From Actinomycetota bacterium (GTDB taxonomy: Bacteria > Actinomycetota > Acidimicrobiia > IMCC26256), in assembly GCA_009702955.1 (NCBI GenBank), contig WLHA01000124.1, positions 1 to 5,152 of the forward strand: a DNA stretch of 5,152 bases. The letters run 5' to 3'. Each line of letters starts with the position of its first letter. Positions within the stretch are counted from its first letter, which is position 1. The position numbers and the translations under genes were made by a program. Below, in pieces: positions 1 to 5,152 of this stretch. The notes under the pieces were generated by a model that worked only from the letters and a program-made list of their open reading frames with translations, was not told the origin of the DNA and did not search any database.

Positions 1-1
1 A

Positions 2-310
2 GGTGTATCTGTGGGCTTCACCAGGGAGCTCGAGATCGTAGGCGTTGGTTATCGTGCAATTCCTCAGAGCCCGACCAAGATTGAGGTGCAGGTAGGTTTC
101 TCGCACCCAGTCTTCGTGGAGGCCCCAGATGGAGTGACCTTCGACGTTCCTGCCGCCACCCGCATCACTGTGATCGGGATAGACAAGCAGGTAGTTGGCC
201 AGGTCGCTGCAGACATTCGCAAGATCCGTAAGCCCGAGCCTTACAAAGGCAAGGGCATTCGCTATGCCGACGAGCGCGTCCTGCGCAAGGCCGGCAAGTC
301 AGCCAAGTAG
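2..310 (+). CDS. rplF: 50S ribosomal protein L6, C-terminal part (5' end outside window)
   Basis: L6 binds 23S rRNA near the factor-binding side of the large subunit. The reading frame is open from base 2, so the gene enters from the left. The 102 visible residues are the C-terminal domain of a protein usually about 180 residues long, so roughly 75-80 residues are missing. Recognisable blocks are GFTRELEIVGVGYRA near the start, the GFSHP turn, DKQVVGQVAADIRKIRKPEPY, and the L6 signature PEPYKGKGIRY at fragment residues 78-88. A GTG at base 11 is an internal valine codon, not a start: the preceding codons (Gly-Val-Ser) continue the family alignment. The gene ends in TAG, 19 bases before rplR, as expected in an spc operon. 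Nothing looks broken. The identification is very secure. Confidence 0.97.
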   Translation, partial: GVSVGFTRELEIVGVGYRAIPQSPTKIEVQVGFSHPVFVEAPDGVTFDVPAATRITVIGIDKQVVGQVAADIRKIRKPEPYKGKGIRYADERVLRKAGKSAK

Positions 311-329
311 CGGATAAGAGAGGGACACG

Positions 330-686
330 ATGAGCCTTACCAAACCAGAATCTAGGAAGCGTCGCCACGTACGCGTTCGCAAGAAAGTGCACGGCACAGC
401 CGAGCGACCGCGTCTTGCGGTTTTTCGTTCTGCCTCGCACATTTATGCGCAGGTGATCGACGATGTAACTGGACGAACAATTGTCTCCGCATCAACAATG
501 GAGGCAGCAGCTCGCAAGGGCGCAACCGGCAATGTGGCAGCAGCCACAGCTGTTGGCCAGCGCATTGGCGAGAGAGCAAAAGAAGCAGGTATCAAAAGCG
601 TCGTGTTTGACCGCGGTGGATACCGATACCACGGACGAGTTGCAGCAATCGCCGATGCGGCGCGCGCTAGCGGCCTCGAGTTCTAG
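330..686 (+). CDS. rplR: 50S ribosomal protein L18
   Basis: L18 binds 5S rRNA and helps attach it to 23S rRNA in the central protuberance. The 118-residue length matches the bacterial family. The basic N-terminus (residues 9-21, rich in Arg and Lys) is the flexible rRNA-binding tail. The core follows with ERPRLAVFRSASHIYAQVIDD (residues 25-45), the SAST strand (53-56) and the closing block VVFDRGGYRYHGRVAAIADAAR (91-112), ending GLEF as in many homologues. The ATG is preceded by a purine-rich Shine-Dalgarno (AGAGGGA at 319-325). The gene lies 19 bases after rplF and 19 bases before rpsE, the standard spc order. No anomalies were seen. Confidence 0.97.
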   Translation: MSLTKPESRKRRHVRVRKKVHGTAERPRLAVFRSASHIYAQVIDDVTGRTIVSASTMEAAARKGATGNVAAATAVGQRIGERAKEAGIKSVVFDRGGYRYHGRVAAIADAARASGLEF

Positions 687-705
687 AAAGACAAGGGAGT
701 AACCC

Positions 706-1254
706 ATGGCCGAAGGCCAGTACGAAGAGCGGGTAATCGCAATCAACCGCGTTGCCAAGGTAGTTAAAGGTGGACGAAGGTTCTCCTTTACTGCCCTAGT
801 GGTGGTTGGCGATGGCGAAGGAAGCGTTGGTCTTGGCTACGGCAAGGCCAAAGAGGTTCCTGCTGCTATCCAAAAGGGCATGGAAGAGGCCAAGAAGAAC
901 CTCTTCAAGGTGCCGCTTGCGGGATCCACAATCACCCATGAACTCGTTGGAGAGCATGACGCAGCGCGCGTCCTTCTCAAGCCAGCAGCCCCTGGTACCG
1001 GCGTAATCGCCGGTGGTGCGGCGCGAGCAATCCTCGAGGCAGCCGGTGTACACGATGTTCTAGCCAAGTCTCTCGGCTCGGCTAACGCGATCAACGTATC
1101 TAGAGCAACAATTGCTGGCCTACGCGCTCTGCGTCGTCCAGAGGATGTCGCCAAGATGCGTGGCAAGAGCATGGAGGAAGTAACCCCCGCTGGTGTGCTT
1201 CGTGCATACCGCGAGCGAAATGCTCTCAAGGCCGCACCGGTTGAGGTCGCATAA
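706..1254 (+). CDS. rpsE: 30S ribosomal protein S5
   Basis: S5 sits on the solvent side of the small subunit near the mRNA entry channel. With S4 it affects decoding accuracy and helicase activity. The 182-residue protein has the N-terminal double-stranded-RNA-binding fold with the S5 signature at residues 22-55 (GGRRFSFTALVVVGDG, then GLGYGKAKEVPAAI). The C-terminal domain carries APGTGVIAGGAARAILEAAGV (residues 95-115) and NAINVSRATIAGL (127-139). The loop VVKGGRRFSF (19-28), where spectinomycin-resistance changes occur in other bacteria, has no insertion or deletion and looks wild type. The start ATG has an AAGGGAGT Shine-Dalgarno at 693-700. The TAA stop shares its last base with the rpmD ATG, which suggests coupled translation. 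Confidence 0.97.
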   Translation: MAEGQYEERVIAINRVAKVVKGGRRFSFTALVVVGDGEGSVGLGYGKAKEVPAAIQKGMEEAKKNLFKVPLAGSTITHELVGEHDAARVLLKPAAPGTGVIAGGAARAILEAAGVHDVLAKSLGSANAINVSRATIAGLRALRRPEDVAKMRGKSMEEVTPAGVLRAYRERNALKAAPVEVA

Positions 1255-1436
1255 TGGGGCGCATCCGAGTTACCCAGCTACGTTCAACTATCGGCACAAA
1301 GCCAAAGACTCGCGGAACAATGCGTGCTCTTGGGCTTCGCGGCATTGGGCGCACAAACGAATTTGATGACCGACCAGAGATTCGCGGAATGATTGCGCGT
1401 GTCACTCACCTCGTAAAGGTAGAGGAGATCTCCTAA
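1254..1436 (+). CDS. rpmD: 50S ribosomal protein L30
   Basis: L30 is a small protein of the large subunit. At 60 residues it has the typical bacterial length, with the pattern RVTQLRSTIGTKPKTRGTMR (residues 5-24), ALGLRGIGRT (25-34) and RPEIRGMIARVTHLVKVEE (40-58). The start overlaps the rpsE stop by one base (TAATG) and the stop overlaps the rplO ATG in the same way, so ribosomes probably reinitiate across both junctions. A modest GAGG at 1243-1246, inside rpsE, can serve as the ribosome binding site. Some bacteria lack L30, so its presence is mildly informative about lineage. No anomaly was seen in the protein. Confidence 0.96.
   Translation: MGRIRVTQLRSTIGTKPKTRGTMRALGLRGIGRTNEFDDRPEIRGMIARVTHLVKVEEIS
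1422..1434 (+). promoter_or_regulatory. rplO ribosome binding site within a perfect 12-bp palindrome
   Basis: The Shine-Dalgarno of rplO (GAGGAGA, from 1422) lies in the last codons of rpmD. Bases 1423-1434 read AGGAGATCTCCT, identical on both strands. In RNA, AGGA could pair with UCCU around a GAUC tetraloop, hiding the Shine-Dalgarno until a ribosome finishing rpmD opens it. The palindrome and the Shine-Dalgarno are seen directly. The coupling role is inference, and a four-base-pair stem is weak, so chance is quite possible. Confidence 0.5.
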
Positions 1437-1927
1437 TGAAACTGCATGAACTCAAGCCAGCAGAGGGGTCCAAGCGCGCTGCAAAGCGCATGGGTCGTGG
1501 TATCGCCGGTAAAGGTGGAAAGACTGCAGGCCGCGGTACTAAGGGCCAGCACGCTCGCAATACGGTCAAGCCTGGATTCGAGGGTGGCCAGACGCCTCTG
1601 CATCGCCGGACACCTAAGTCCAAGGGCTTCAAGAACCCATTCCGAGTCGAGTACAACGTCGTCAACCTAGATGCTCTAGAAGATTTTGCATCAGGGACAG
1701 TTGTTGACCCAGAGGCACTACGTGAGCGCGGACTTGTCGCCAAGCGAGGCCTAGTCAAGGTACTCGGTCGCGGCGAGATCTCTAACTCCCTAACTGTCAA
1801 AGCACATCGTTTCTCAGACTCCGCCAAAGCTGCAATTGAGGCCGCTGGTGGGACCACTGAACTCATTGCGCTTCCATGGGGAGATCGTCGTCCACCCGCC
1901 AAGGGCAACGCCCTCACTAACCGGTAG
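1436..1927 (+). CDS. rplO: 50S ribosomal protein L15
   Basis: L15 is a late-assembly protein that threads an extended basic N-terminus into 23S rRNA. The start MKLHELKPAEGSKRAAKRMG is diagnostic, followed by the glycine- and lysine-rich stretch GRGIAGKGGKTAGRGTKGQHAR (residues 20-41). GFEGGQTPLHRRTPKSKGF (48-66) and the C-terminal core VKVLGRGEISNSLTVKAHRF (107-126) then AAIEAAGG (132-139) complete the family pattern. At 163 residues it is longer than the roughly 145-150 usual in well-studied bacteria. About 20 residues follow the usual end (ELIALPWGDRRPPAKGNALTNR, 142-163). The start overlaps the rpmD stop (TAATG) and has a good Shine-Dalgarno inside rpmD. secY follows after 49 bases. Confidence 0.97.
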   Translation: MKLHELKPAEGSKRAAKRMGRGIAGKGGKTAGRGTKGQHARNTVKPGFEGGQTPLHRRTPKSKGFKNPFRVEYNVVNLDALEDFASGTVVDPEALRERGLVAKRGLVKVLGRGEISNSLTVKAHRFSDSAKAAIEAAGGTTELIALPWGDRRPPAKGNALTNR

Positions 1928-1934
1928 GCTTCGC

Positions 1935-1953
1935 GATCTCGCTTGACGGGATC
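1935..1953 (+). other. Possible RNA hairpin in the rplO-secY spacer
   Basis: GATCTCG (1935-1941) can pair with CGGGATC (1947-1953) around a five-base loop CTTGA, giving seven base pairs including one G-U. No run of T follows (the next bases are AACCCCAGGAGG), so it does not look like an intrinsic terminator. It sits seven bases before the secY Shine-Dalgarno, in the longest gap of the operon, where it could tune secY expression or mRNA processing. The pairing is visible in the sequence; the function is a guess. Confidence 0.35.
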
Positions 1954-1959
1954 AACCCC

Positions 1960-1965
1960 AGGAGG
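1960..1965 (+). promoter_or_regulatory. secY Shine-Dalgarno
   Basis: AGGAGG, a perfect match to the core anti-Shine-Dalgarno complement, lies 11 bases before the ATG at 1977. It supports that start and is the strongest ribosome binding site in the window. The spacing is slightly long. Confidence 0.75.
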
Positions 1966-1976
1966 ACAACCACCCA

Positions 1977-3275
1977 ATGATCGGCCGCTTGCGGAATATG
2001 TTCCGGGTCCCTGACCTACGGAACAAGGTTCTCTTCACTCTCTTAGTAATTGCGGCCTATCGAATAGGTTCGCATATACCTGTTCCCTTTGTGGATTTCT
2101 CTGCGATCCAATCTCTGCAGGCGAGCGCAGCGGATAACGGAGTCGTGGGTTTCCTTAACCTCTTCTCCGGTGGAGCAATCACGAGCGTCTCCGTCTTCTT
2201 CCTTGGAGTCATGCCATACATCACTGCATCGATCATTATGCAGCTGCTTGGTGTCGTAATCCCCAAGCTTGAGGAATGGCAGAACGAGGGCCAGTCTGGC
2301 CAGAAGAAGATTACGCAGTGGACCCGGTATGTCACGATGGGCCTTGCGATCATCCAGTCAACTGGTTTTGTATTCGCACTTAAGCAGGGCAACACTGCCC
2401 TTTTCGGGAACCTTCCTGAGGGTGTCAACTTCATCCCAGACTTCAACGCATGGCGAGCAGCGATGATCGTGCTTGTGTGGACTGCTGGAACCGCTCTAGT
2501 GATGTGGCTCGCAGAGTCGATTACGCAGCGAGGCATCGGCAACGGAATGTCGATCTTGATCTTCGCCTCAGTAGTCTCGAGGCTCCCAAGCGGCTTCGGT
2601 CTCATCTTCTCAGAGGGTGGATGGTACAAGGGCGTCGTTATCTTCATCATCCTCATCGGCATGGTTGCGGCCATCGTCTACGTGGAGTCTGGGCAGCGCA
2701 GAATCCCTGTTCAGTTCGCAAAGCGTGTAGTTGGGCGACGCATGTTCGGCGGGCAGAGCACGTACATACCCCTCAAGGTCAACCAGTCCGGTGTTATCCC
2801 GGTGATCTTCGCCTCATCAATTCTCTCCTTCCCAGCCCTAATTGCAACCGCTACTAACTGGCAGGCTCTCCAAACATTTACCAGCAAGTACCTAGTGAGC
2901 CAGAGCAGCATCTTCTACATGGGCTTCTACACCCTCCTCATTGTCTTCTTTGCTTACTTCTATACGGCCATTGCATTCAACCCAGCACAGCAGGCTGACA
3001 TCATCCGCAAGCAGGGCGGATTTATCCCAGGTATTCGCCCAGGGCCCCCGACGGAGAGGTACCTCGCAAAGGTGCTTAACCGAATCACGCTCCCAGGCTC
3101 GCTTTTCCTAGCTGCGATTGCGTTGACTCCTCTGATTGTGTTTGCTGCATGGAGCATCACGCAGTTTCCATTTGGAGGAACCTCACTCCTGATTACCGTG
3201 GGTGTAGCGCTTGAGACGATGAAACAGATCGATAGTCAGTTGATGATGAGAAACTACGAGGGCTTCCTCGCCTGA
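1977..3275 (+). CDS. secY: Preprotein translocase subunit SecY
   Basis: SecY is the channel-forming subunit of the SecYEG translocon in the cytoplasmic membrane. It works with SecA for secreted proteins and with ribosomes/SRP for membrane proteins. At 432 residues it is full length. About ten membrane segments are visible, roughly at 17-33, 70-92, 117-135, 161-179, 190-212, 219-236, 271-292, 312-334, 372-393 and 399-416. Key blocks are the plug region before NLFSGGAITS (61-70), GVMPYITASIIMQLL (77-91), WLAESITQRGIGNGMSILIF (177-196), the cytosolic loop IPVQFAKRVVGRRMFGGQS (243-261), and PGIRPGPPTERYL (351-363). Arg354 corresponds to the conserved loop arginine needed for SecA-driven transport in E. 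coli. The C-terminus LMMRNYEGFL is standard. Starting at the ATG behind AGGAGG gives the expected short N-terminal helix (RNMFRVPDLRNK). It ends 11 bases before adk. Confidence 0.98.
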   Translation: MIGRLRNMFRVPDLRNKVLFTLLVIAAYRIGSHIPVPFVDFSAIQSLQASAADNGVVGFLNLFSGGAITSVSVFFLGVMPYITASIIMQLLGVVIPKLEEWQNEGQSGQKKITQWTRYVTMGLAIIQSTGFVFALKQGNTALFGNLPEGVNFIPDFNAWRAAMIVLVWTAGTALVMWLAESITQRGIGNGMSILIFASVVSRLPSGFGLIFSEGGWYKGVVIFIILIGMVAAIVYVESGQRRIPVQFAKRVVGRRMFGGQSTYIPLKVNQSGVIPVIFASSILSFPALIATATNWQALQTFTSKYLVSQSSIFYMGFYTLLIVFFAYFYTAIAFNPAQQADIIRKQGGFIPGIRPGPPTERYLAKVLNRITLPGSLFLAAIALTPLIVFAAWSITQFPFGGTSLLITVGVALETMKQIDSQLMMRNYEGFLA

Positions 3276-3286
3276 GGAGCATCAAC

Positions 3287-3961
3287 ATGACAAGCGGAAT
3301 ACGTCTCATCCTGCTCGGTAAGCAGGGTGCCGGCAAGGGCACCCAGGCGGTGCGAATTGCCCAGCATTACAGCGTCGCCCACCTCTCCACCGGCGATCTT
3401 TTTCGCGCTGCAGCAAGAGGCGGAGCACCTGCAGGCCTAGAGGCAATTGCTTACATGGATCGCGGCGAACTTGTACCGGATGATCTTGTACTGCGTGTAG
3501 TCCGAGAGCAGATGCTCGACGGGGGTCTAATGGATAGCGGGTTCGTTCTCGATGGATTTCCGCGCACGCTCGTGCAGGCATCTGCTCTTGAGGAGGAGCT
3601 CGCTTCCTCTGGTCGACCTCTAGATGTAGCGATTGACCTAGAGGTCCCGACCGAGATTGTCCTTGACCGTATTGCTGGGCGGCGAGTCTGCGACGACTGC
3701 GGCACTACTTACCACCTCACTATGCCGCCAAAGATAAATGGCGTCTGCGATGTATGCGGCGGCACAGTTAGCCAGCGAGACGACGATACTGAGGTCGCAG
3801 TTATGCGCCGCCTTGAGCTTTACGAAACCGCGACGATGCCCATACTTGATTTTTATCGGGATCTAGATCGCCTTGATGAGATTGATGGGCTCGGAACGGG
3901 TGACGAAGTATTCGCACGTATCGTGAGCGCAATCGACGCTCGCCTTAAAACAGCTAACTGA
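3287..3961 (+). CDS. adk: Adenylate kinase, long form with zinc-finger-type LID
   Basis: Adenylate kinase converts ATP plus AMP to two ADP in the cytoplasm, balancing adenine nucleotides. The 224 residues contain the P-loop GKQGAGKGT (residues 11-19, catalytic Lys17), the AMP-binding block LSTGDLFRAA (33-42), the family signature FVLDGFPRT (86-94, with Asp89 and Arg93), and a long LID. The LID starts with GRRVC and carries four cysteines, Cys135, Cys138, Cys154 and Cys157, spaced CxxC...CxxC as in zinc-binding adenylate kinases. QRDDD (163-167) and Arg174/Arg175 supply the usual LID and catalytic contacts. Gln13 stands where most family members have proline (GxPGxGKGT). The Shine-Dalgarno GAGGAG (3274-3279) overlaps the secY stop and fits the ATG at 3287. 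Placement between secY and map is classic. Confidence 0.97.
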   Translation: MTSGIRLILLGKQGAGKGTQAVRIAQHYSVAHLSTGDLFRAAARGGAPAGLEAIAYMDRGELVPDDLVLRVVREQMLDGGLMDSGFVLDGFPRTLVQASALEEELASSGRPLDVAIDLEVPTEIVLDRIAGRRVCDDCGTTYHLTMPPKINGVCDVCGGTVSQRDDDTEVAVMRRLELYETATMPILDFYRDLDRLDEIDGLGTGDEVFARIVSAIDARLKTAN

Positions 3962-3962
3962 G

Positions 3963-4712
3963 TTGTATACACGTAAGACTTCCGCACAGATAGCGATCAT
4001 GCGCCGGGCCGGCAAGGTTGTCGCCGAGATGCATGAAGCATGCTCGATGGCCGCACGCCCAGGAGCGACGACTCTTGAGATCGATGCTGTTGCTAGAGGG
4101 GTCTTAGAGCGTCGCAATGCCCTCTCTAATTTTCTTGGGTATCACGGCTTCCCAGCAGTGATATGTGCATCCCCGAACGAAGTAATCGTGCATGGAATCC
4201 CAGACCGTCGCGTCCTTAATGAGGGAGACATCCTCTCCATTGATTGCGGAGCGATTATCGAGGGCTGGCATGCCGATGCAGCGATCACGATCCCTATTGG
4301 CGAGATCGATGAAGAGTCTCAGCGCCTAATCGATGTGACGAGATCCTCGCTCGAGGCTGCCATCGCTGCGATGAAAGTGGGTGCGAGCCTCGGGAGAATC
4401 GGCGGAGCCGTAGAGGATTTGGTCGAGGCTGCAGGCTTCGCTGTTGTGCGTGAGTATGTAGGCCATGGGATCGGCAGGGCAATGCACGAAGACCCTGAAG
4501 TCCCAAATTTTCGGAACGGCTCTGGGCATAAATTGAAGTTAAAGCCCGGGATTGTTTTGGCTATCGAGCCGATGGTCAACACTGGATCTGATGAGACACA
4601 AGTATTGGACGACGGCTGGACAGTAACTACGGTTGACGGCGGCAGGTCGGCTCACTTCGAGCACACAATTGCTCTAACAGATAATGGTCCTGAGGTATTA
4701 ACCCTTTTATAA
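3963..4712 (+). CDS. map: Type I methionine aminopeptidase
   Basis: This enzyme removes the initiator methionine from new proteins when the second residue is small. The 249-residue single-domain form has all five metal ligands: Asp94 (SIDCG), Asp105 (HADAA), His168 (GHGIG), Glu202 (AIEPM) and Glu233 (HFEHT). The catalytic histidines His77 (IVHGIP) and His175 are also present. The N-terminus (SAQIAIMRRAGKVVAEMH) matches the family, so translation probably starts at TTG 3963, one base after the adk stop. An in-frame TGA at 3924-3926 and no other ATG, GTG or TTG codon between it and 3963 support this. The next in-frame ATG (3999) would cut off a conserved helix. No clear Shine-Dalgarno precedes the TTG, so reinitiation after adk is likely. 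No N-terminal SH3-binding or zinc-finger extension is present. It is the last + strand gene seen. Confidence 0.96.
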   Translation: MYTRKTSAQIAIMRRAGKVVAEMHEACSMAARPGATTLEIDAVARGVLERRNALSNFLGYHGFPAVICASPNEVIVHGIPDRRVLNEGDILSIDCGAIIEGWHADAAITIPIGEIDEESQRLIDVTRSSLEAAIAAMKVGASLGRIGGAVEDLVEAAGFAVVREYVGHGIGRAMHEDPEVPNFRNGSGHKLKLKPGIVLAIEPMVNTGSDETQVLDDGWTVTTVDGGRSAHFEHTIALTDNGPEVLTLL

Positions 4713-4732
4713 AGCTGTATTCCTATATGCGT
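4713..4732. other. Convergent intergenic gap between map and the epimerase gene
   Basis: Only 20 A+T-leaning bases separate the map TAA from the TAA of the gene on the opposite strand. I searched this gap and its flanks on both strands for a GC-rich stem followed by a T run and found none. The only nearby inverted repeat, GCG-TTTAG-CGC at 4729-4739, has a three-base-pair stem and no T tract. Termination of both transcripts must rely on Rho, on weak structure, or on sites inside the opposing genes. Confidence 0.6.
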
Positions 4733-5152
4733 TTAGCGCTTCGAGAACCACTCAACAGTGCGCTCGAGTCCTTCGTGGAAAGCAACGCTGCAGGAGAAGC
4801 CGAGTGCGTTTGTTATTAGCGAGGAGTCTGCTTGGGAGAGTTTTACATCTCCAGCGCGCGACTCTGTATGAATACGCTCAGGGGTGACACCGAGGATTCT
4901 TCCGAGAGAATCTAAGAGGTCAAGTAGTGATTGGGTAGTGCCTGGCGCGAGATTGAAGACCTTCCCAGAGCACTTCCCAGCAGGCGCATCTAAGGCTGCA
5001 ATATTGCCGGCAACGACATCAGAGACATACGTGAAGTCTCTGCTCTGCAGCCCGTCACCATGGACCTCGACTGGCTTTCCGGCAGATAACGCCTCAATAA
5101 ATAGCGGAATCACCGCTGCGTATTGAGAGTCAGGTCTCTGTCGTGGTCCGAA
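4733..5152 (-). CDS. NAD-dependent nucleotide-sugar epimerase/dehydratase, C-terminal part (5' end outside window)
   Basis: The - strand frame is open through the right edge, so the 139 visible residues are the C-terminal part of a protein usually 310-340 long. The fragment begins with FGPRQRPDSQYAAVIPLFIE, the block that follows the YxxxK catalytic motif in extended short-chain dehydrogenases of the UDP-sugar 4-epimerase type. It continues with GDGLQSRDFTYVSDVV (fragment residues 32-47), where Arg38 and Asp39 of the SRDFTYV block are family-conserved positions in the substrate-binding domain. A late block, RAGDVKLSQADSS, is followed by a final helix GLERTVEWF. A GTG at 5113 is an internal valine codon. 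The nucleotide-binding GxxGxxG and catalytic YxxxK are off the window, so substrate (UDP-Glc/Gal, UDP-GlcNAc or other) cannot be assigned. It is convergent with map and not part of the ribosomal operon. A surface-polysaccharide role is plausible but inferred. Confidence 0.88.
   Translation of the reverse strand, partial: FGPRQRPDSQYAAVIPLFIEALSAGKPVEVHGDGLQSRDFTYVSDVVAGNIAALDAPAGKCSGKVFNLAPGTTQSLLDLLDSLGRILGVTPERIHTESRAGDVKLSQADSSLITNALGFSCSVAFHEGLERTVEWFSKR

Noticed and set aside
724..790. Possible spectinomycin-resistance change in the S5 loop
   Set aside because: The VVKGGRRFSF loop is intact and matches susceptible-type sequences, with no deletion or proline substitution visible.
837..1229. 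Open frame on the - strand opposite rpsE (130 codons)
   Set aside because: The composition is the Arg/Ala/Ser pattern expected from the reverse of a ribosomal gene, and no family motif or convincing ribosome binding site was seen.
1935..1960. Intrinsic terminator after rplO
   Set aside because: The stem is short and followed by AACCCCAGGAGG, with no T run; secY needs read-through transcription.
1943..1971. TTGACG at 1943-1948 as a -35 box of an internal secY promoter
   Set aside because: No reasonable -10 box lies 16-19 bases downstream (the region reads ACAACCACCC), and the bases are part of the hairpin loop and stem.
1402..1977. Long open frame on the - strand opposite rplO (about 190 codons)
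   Set aside because: It lies almost entirely opposite a certain ribosomal gene, is rich in Arg, Pro and Ser as mirrored frames usually are, and resembles no protein family I know.
2057..2674. Long open frame on the - strand opposite secY (about 205 codons)
   Set aside because: It is a mirror of the secY codons with no recognisable domain, and the opposite-strand secY frame is unmistakable.
4735..4768. AGCGC...GCGCT inverted repeat near the end of the epimerase gene as a terminator for map
   Set aside because: It has a five-base stem with a loop of more than 20 bases and no T tract; it is likely chance within coding sequence.
1..5152. Apparent mild excess of GATC sites, including GAGATCTC at two places
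   Set aside because: A rough count by eye is only modestly above random expectation and is explained by frequent ATC isoleucine codons after G; there is no clustering or array.

Overview
The window is a stretch of bacterial chromosome carrying the distal half of the spc ribosomal-protein operon: rplF (3' part only), rplR, rpsE, rpmD, rplO, secY, adk and map, all on the + strand. A 5'-truncated sugar-nucleotide epimerase gene converges on them from the - strand at the right edge. Coding density is close to complete and no intergenic gap exceeds 50 bases. I see no mobile element, CRISPR array, RNA gene, attachment site or origin.

The order secY-adk-map directly after rplO, the SecY sequence style (for example the RVPDLRNK start and the NPAQQADIIRKQGG segment) and the L18/L30/L15 sequences suggest an actinobacterium. 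Remembered family resemblance points weakly to the Acidimicrobiia side rather than Streptomyces or Mycobacterium. Base composition looks moderate, roughly mid-50s percent GC by eye, which is low for classical high-GC actinobacteria and fits a free-living aquatic or otherwise mid-GC lineage. This placement is inference; a SecY or S5 tree would settle it.

Layout: 2-310 is the C-terminal part of L6; 330-686 L18; 706-1254 S5; 1254-1436 L30; 1436-1927 L15. The last three are joined by TAATG stop/start overlaps. A 49-base spacer holding a small hairpin and a strong Shine-Dalgarno separates rplO from secY (1977-3275). adk (3287-3961) and map (3963-4712) follow with gaps of 11 and 1 bases. The epimerase fragment occupies 4733-5152 on the - strand, 20 bases from the map stop.

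The genes form a growth-linked unit. Four large-subunit proteins and one small-subunit protein build the ribosome. SecY forms the channel through which many new proteins leave the cytoplasm. Adenylate kinase balances adenine nucleotides. Methionine aminopeptidase trims the initiator methionine of new chains. The epimerase belongs to a separate unit, probably cell-surface or nucleotide-sugar metabolism.

I found no undescribed system here. The points worth a second look are small: a perfect palindrome covering the rplO ribosome binding site, a hairpin before secY, an L15 C-terminal tail, a Gln in the adenylate kinase P-loop, a TTG start with no Shine-Dalgarno for map, and the end of the operon at map with no infA and no visible terminator.
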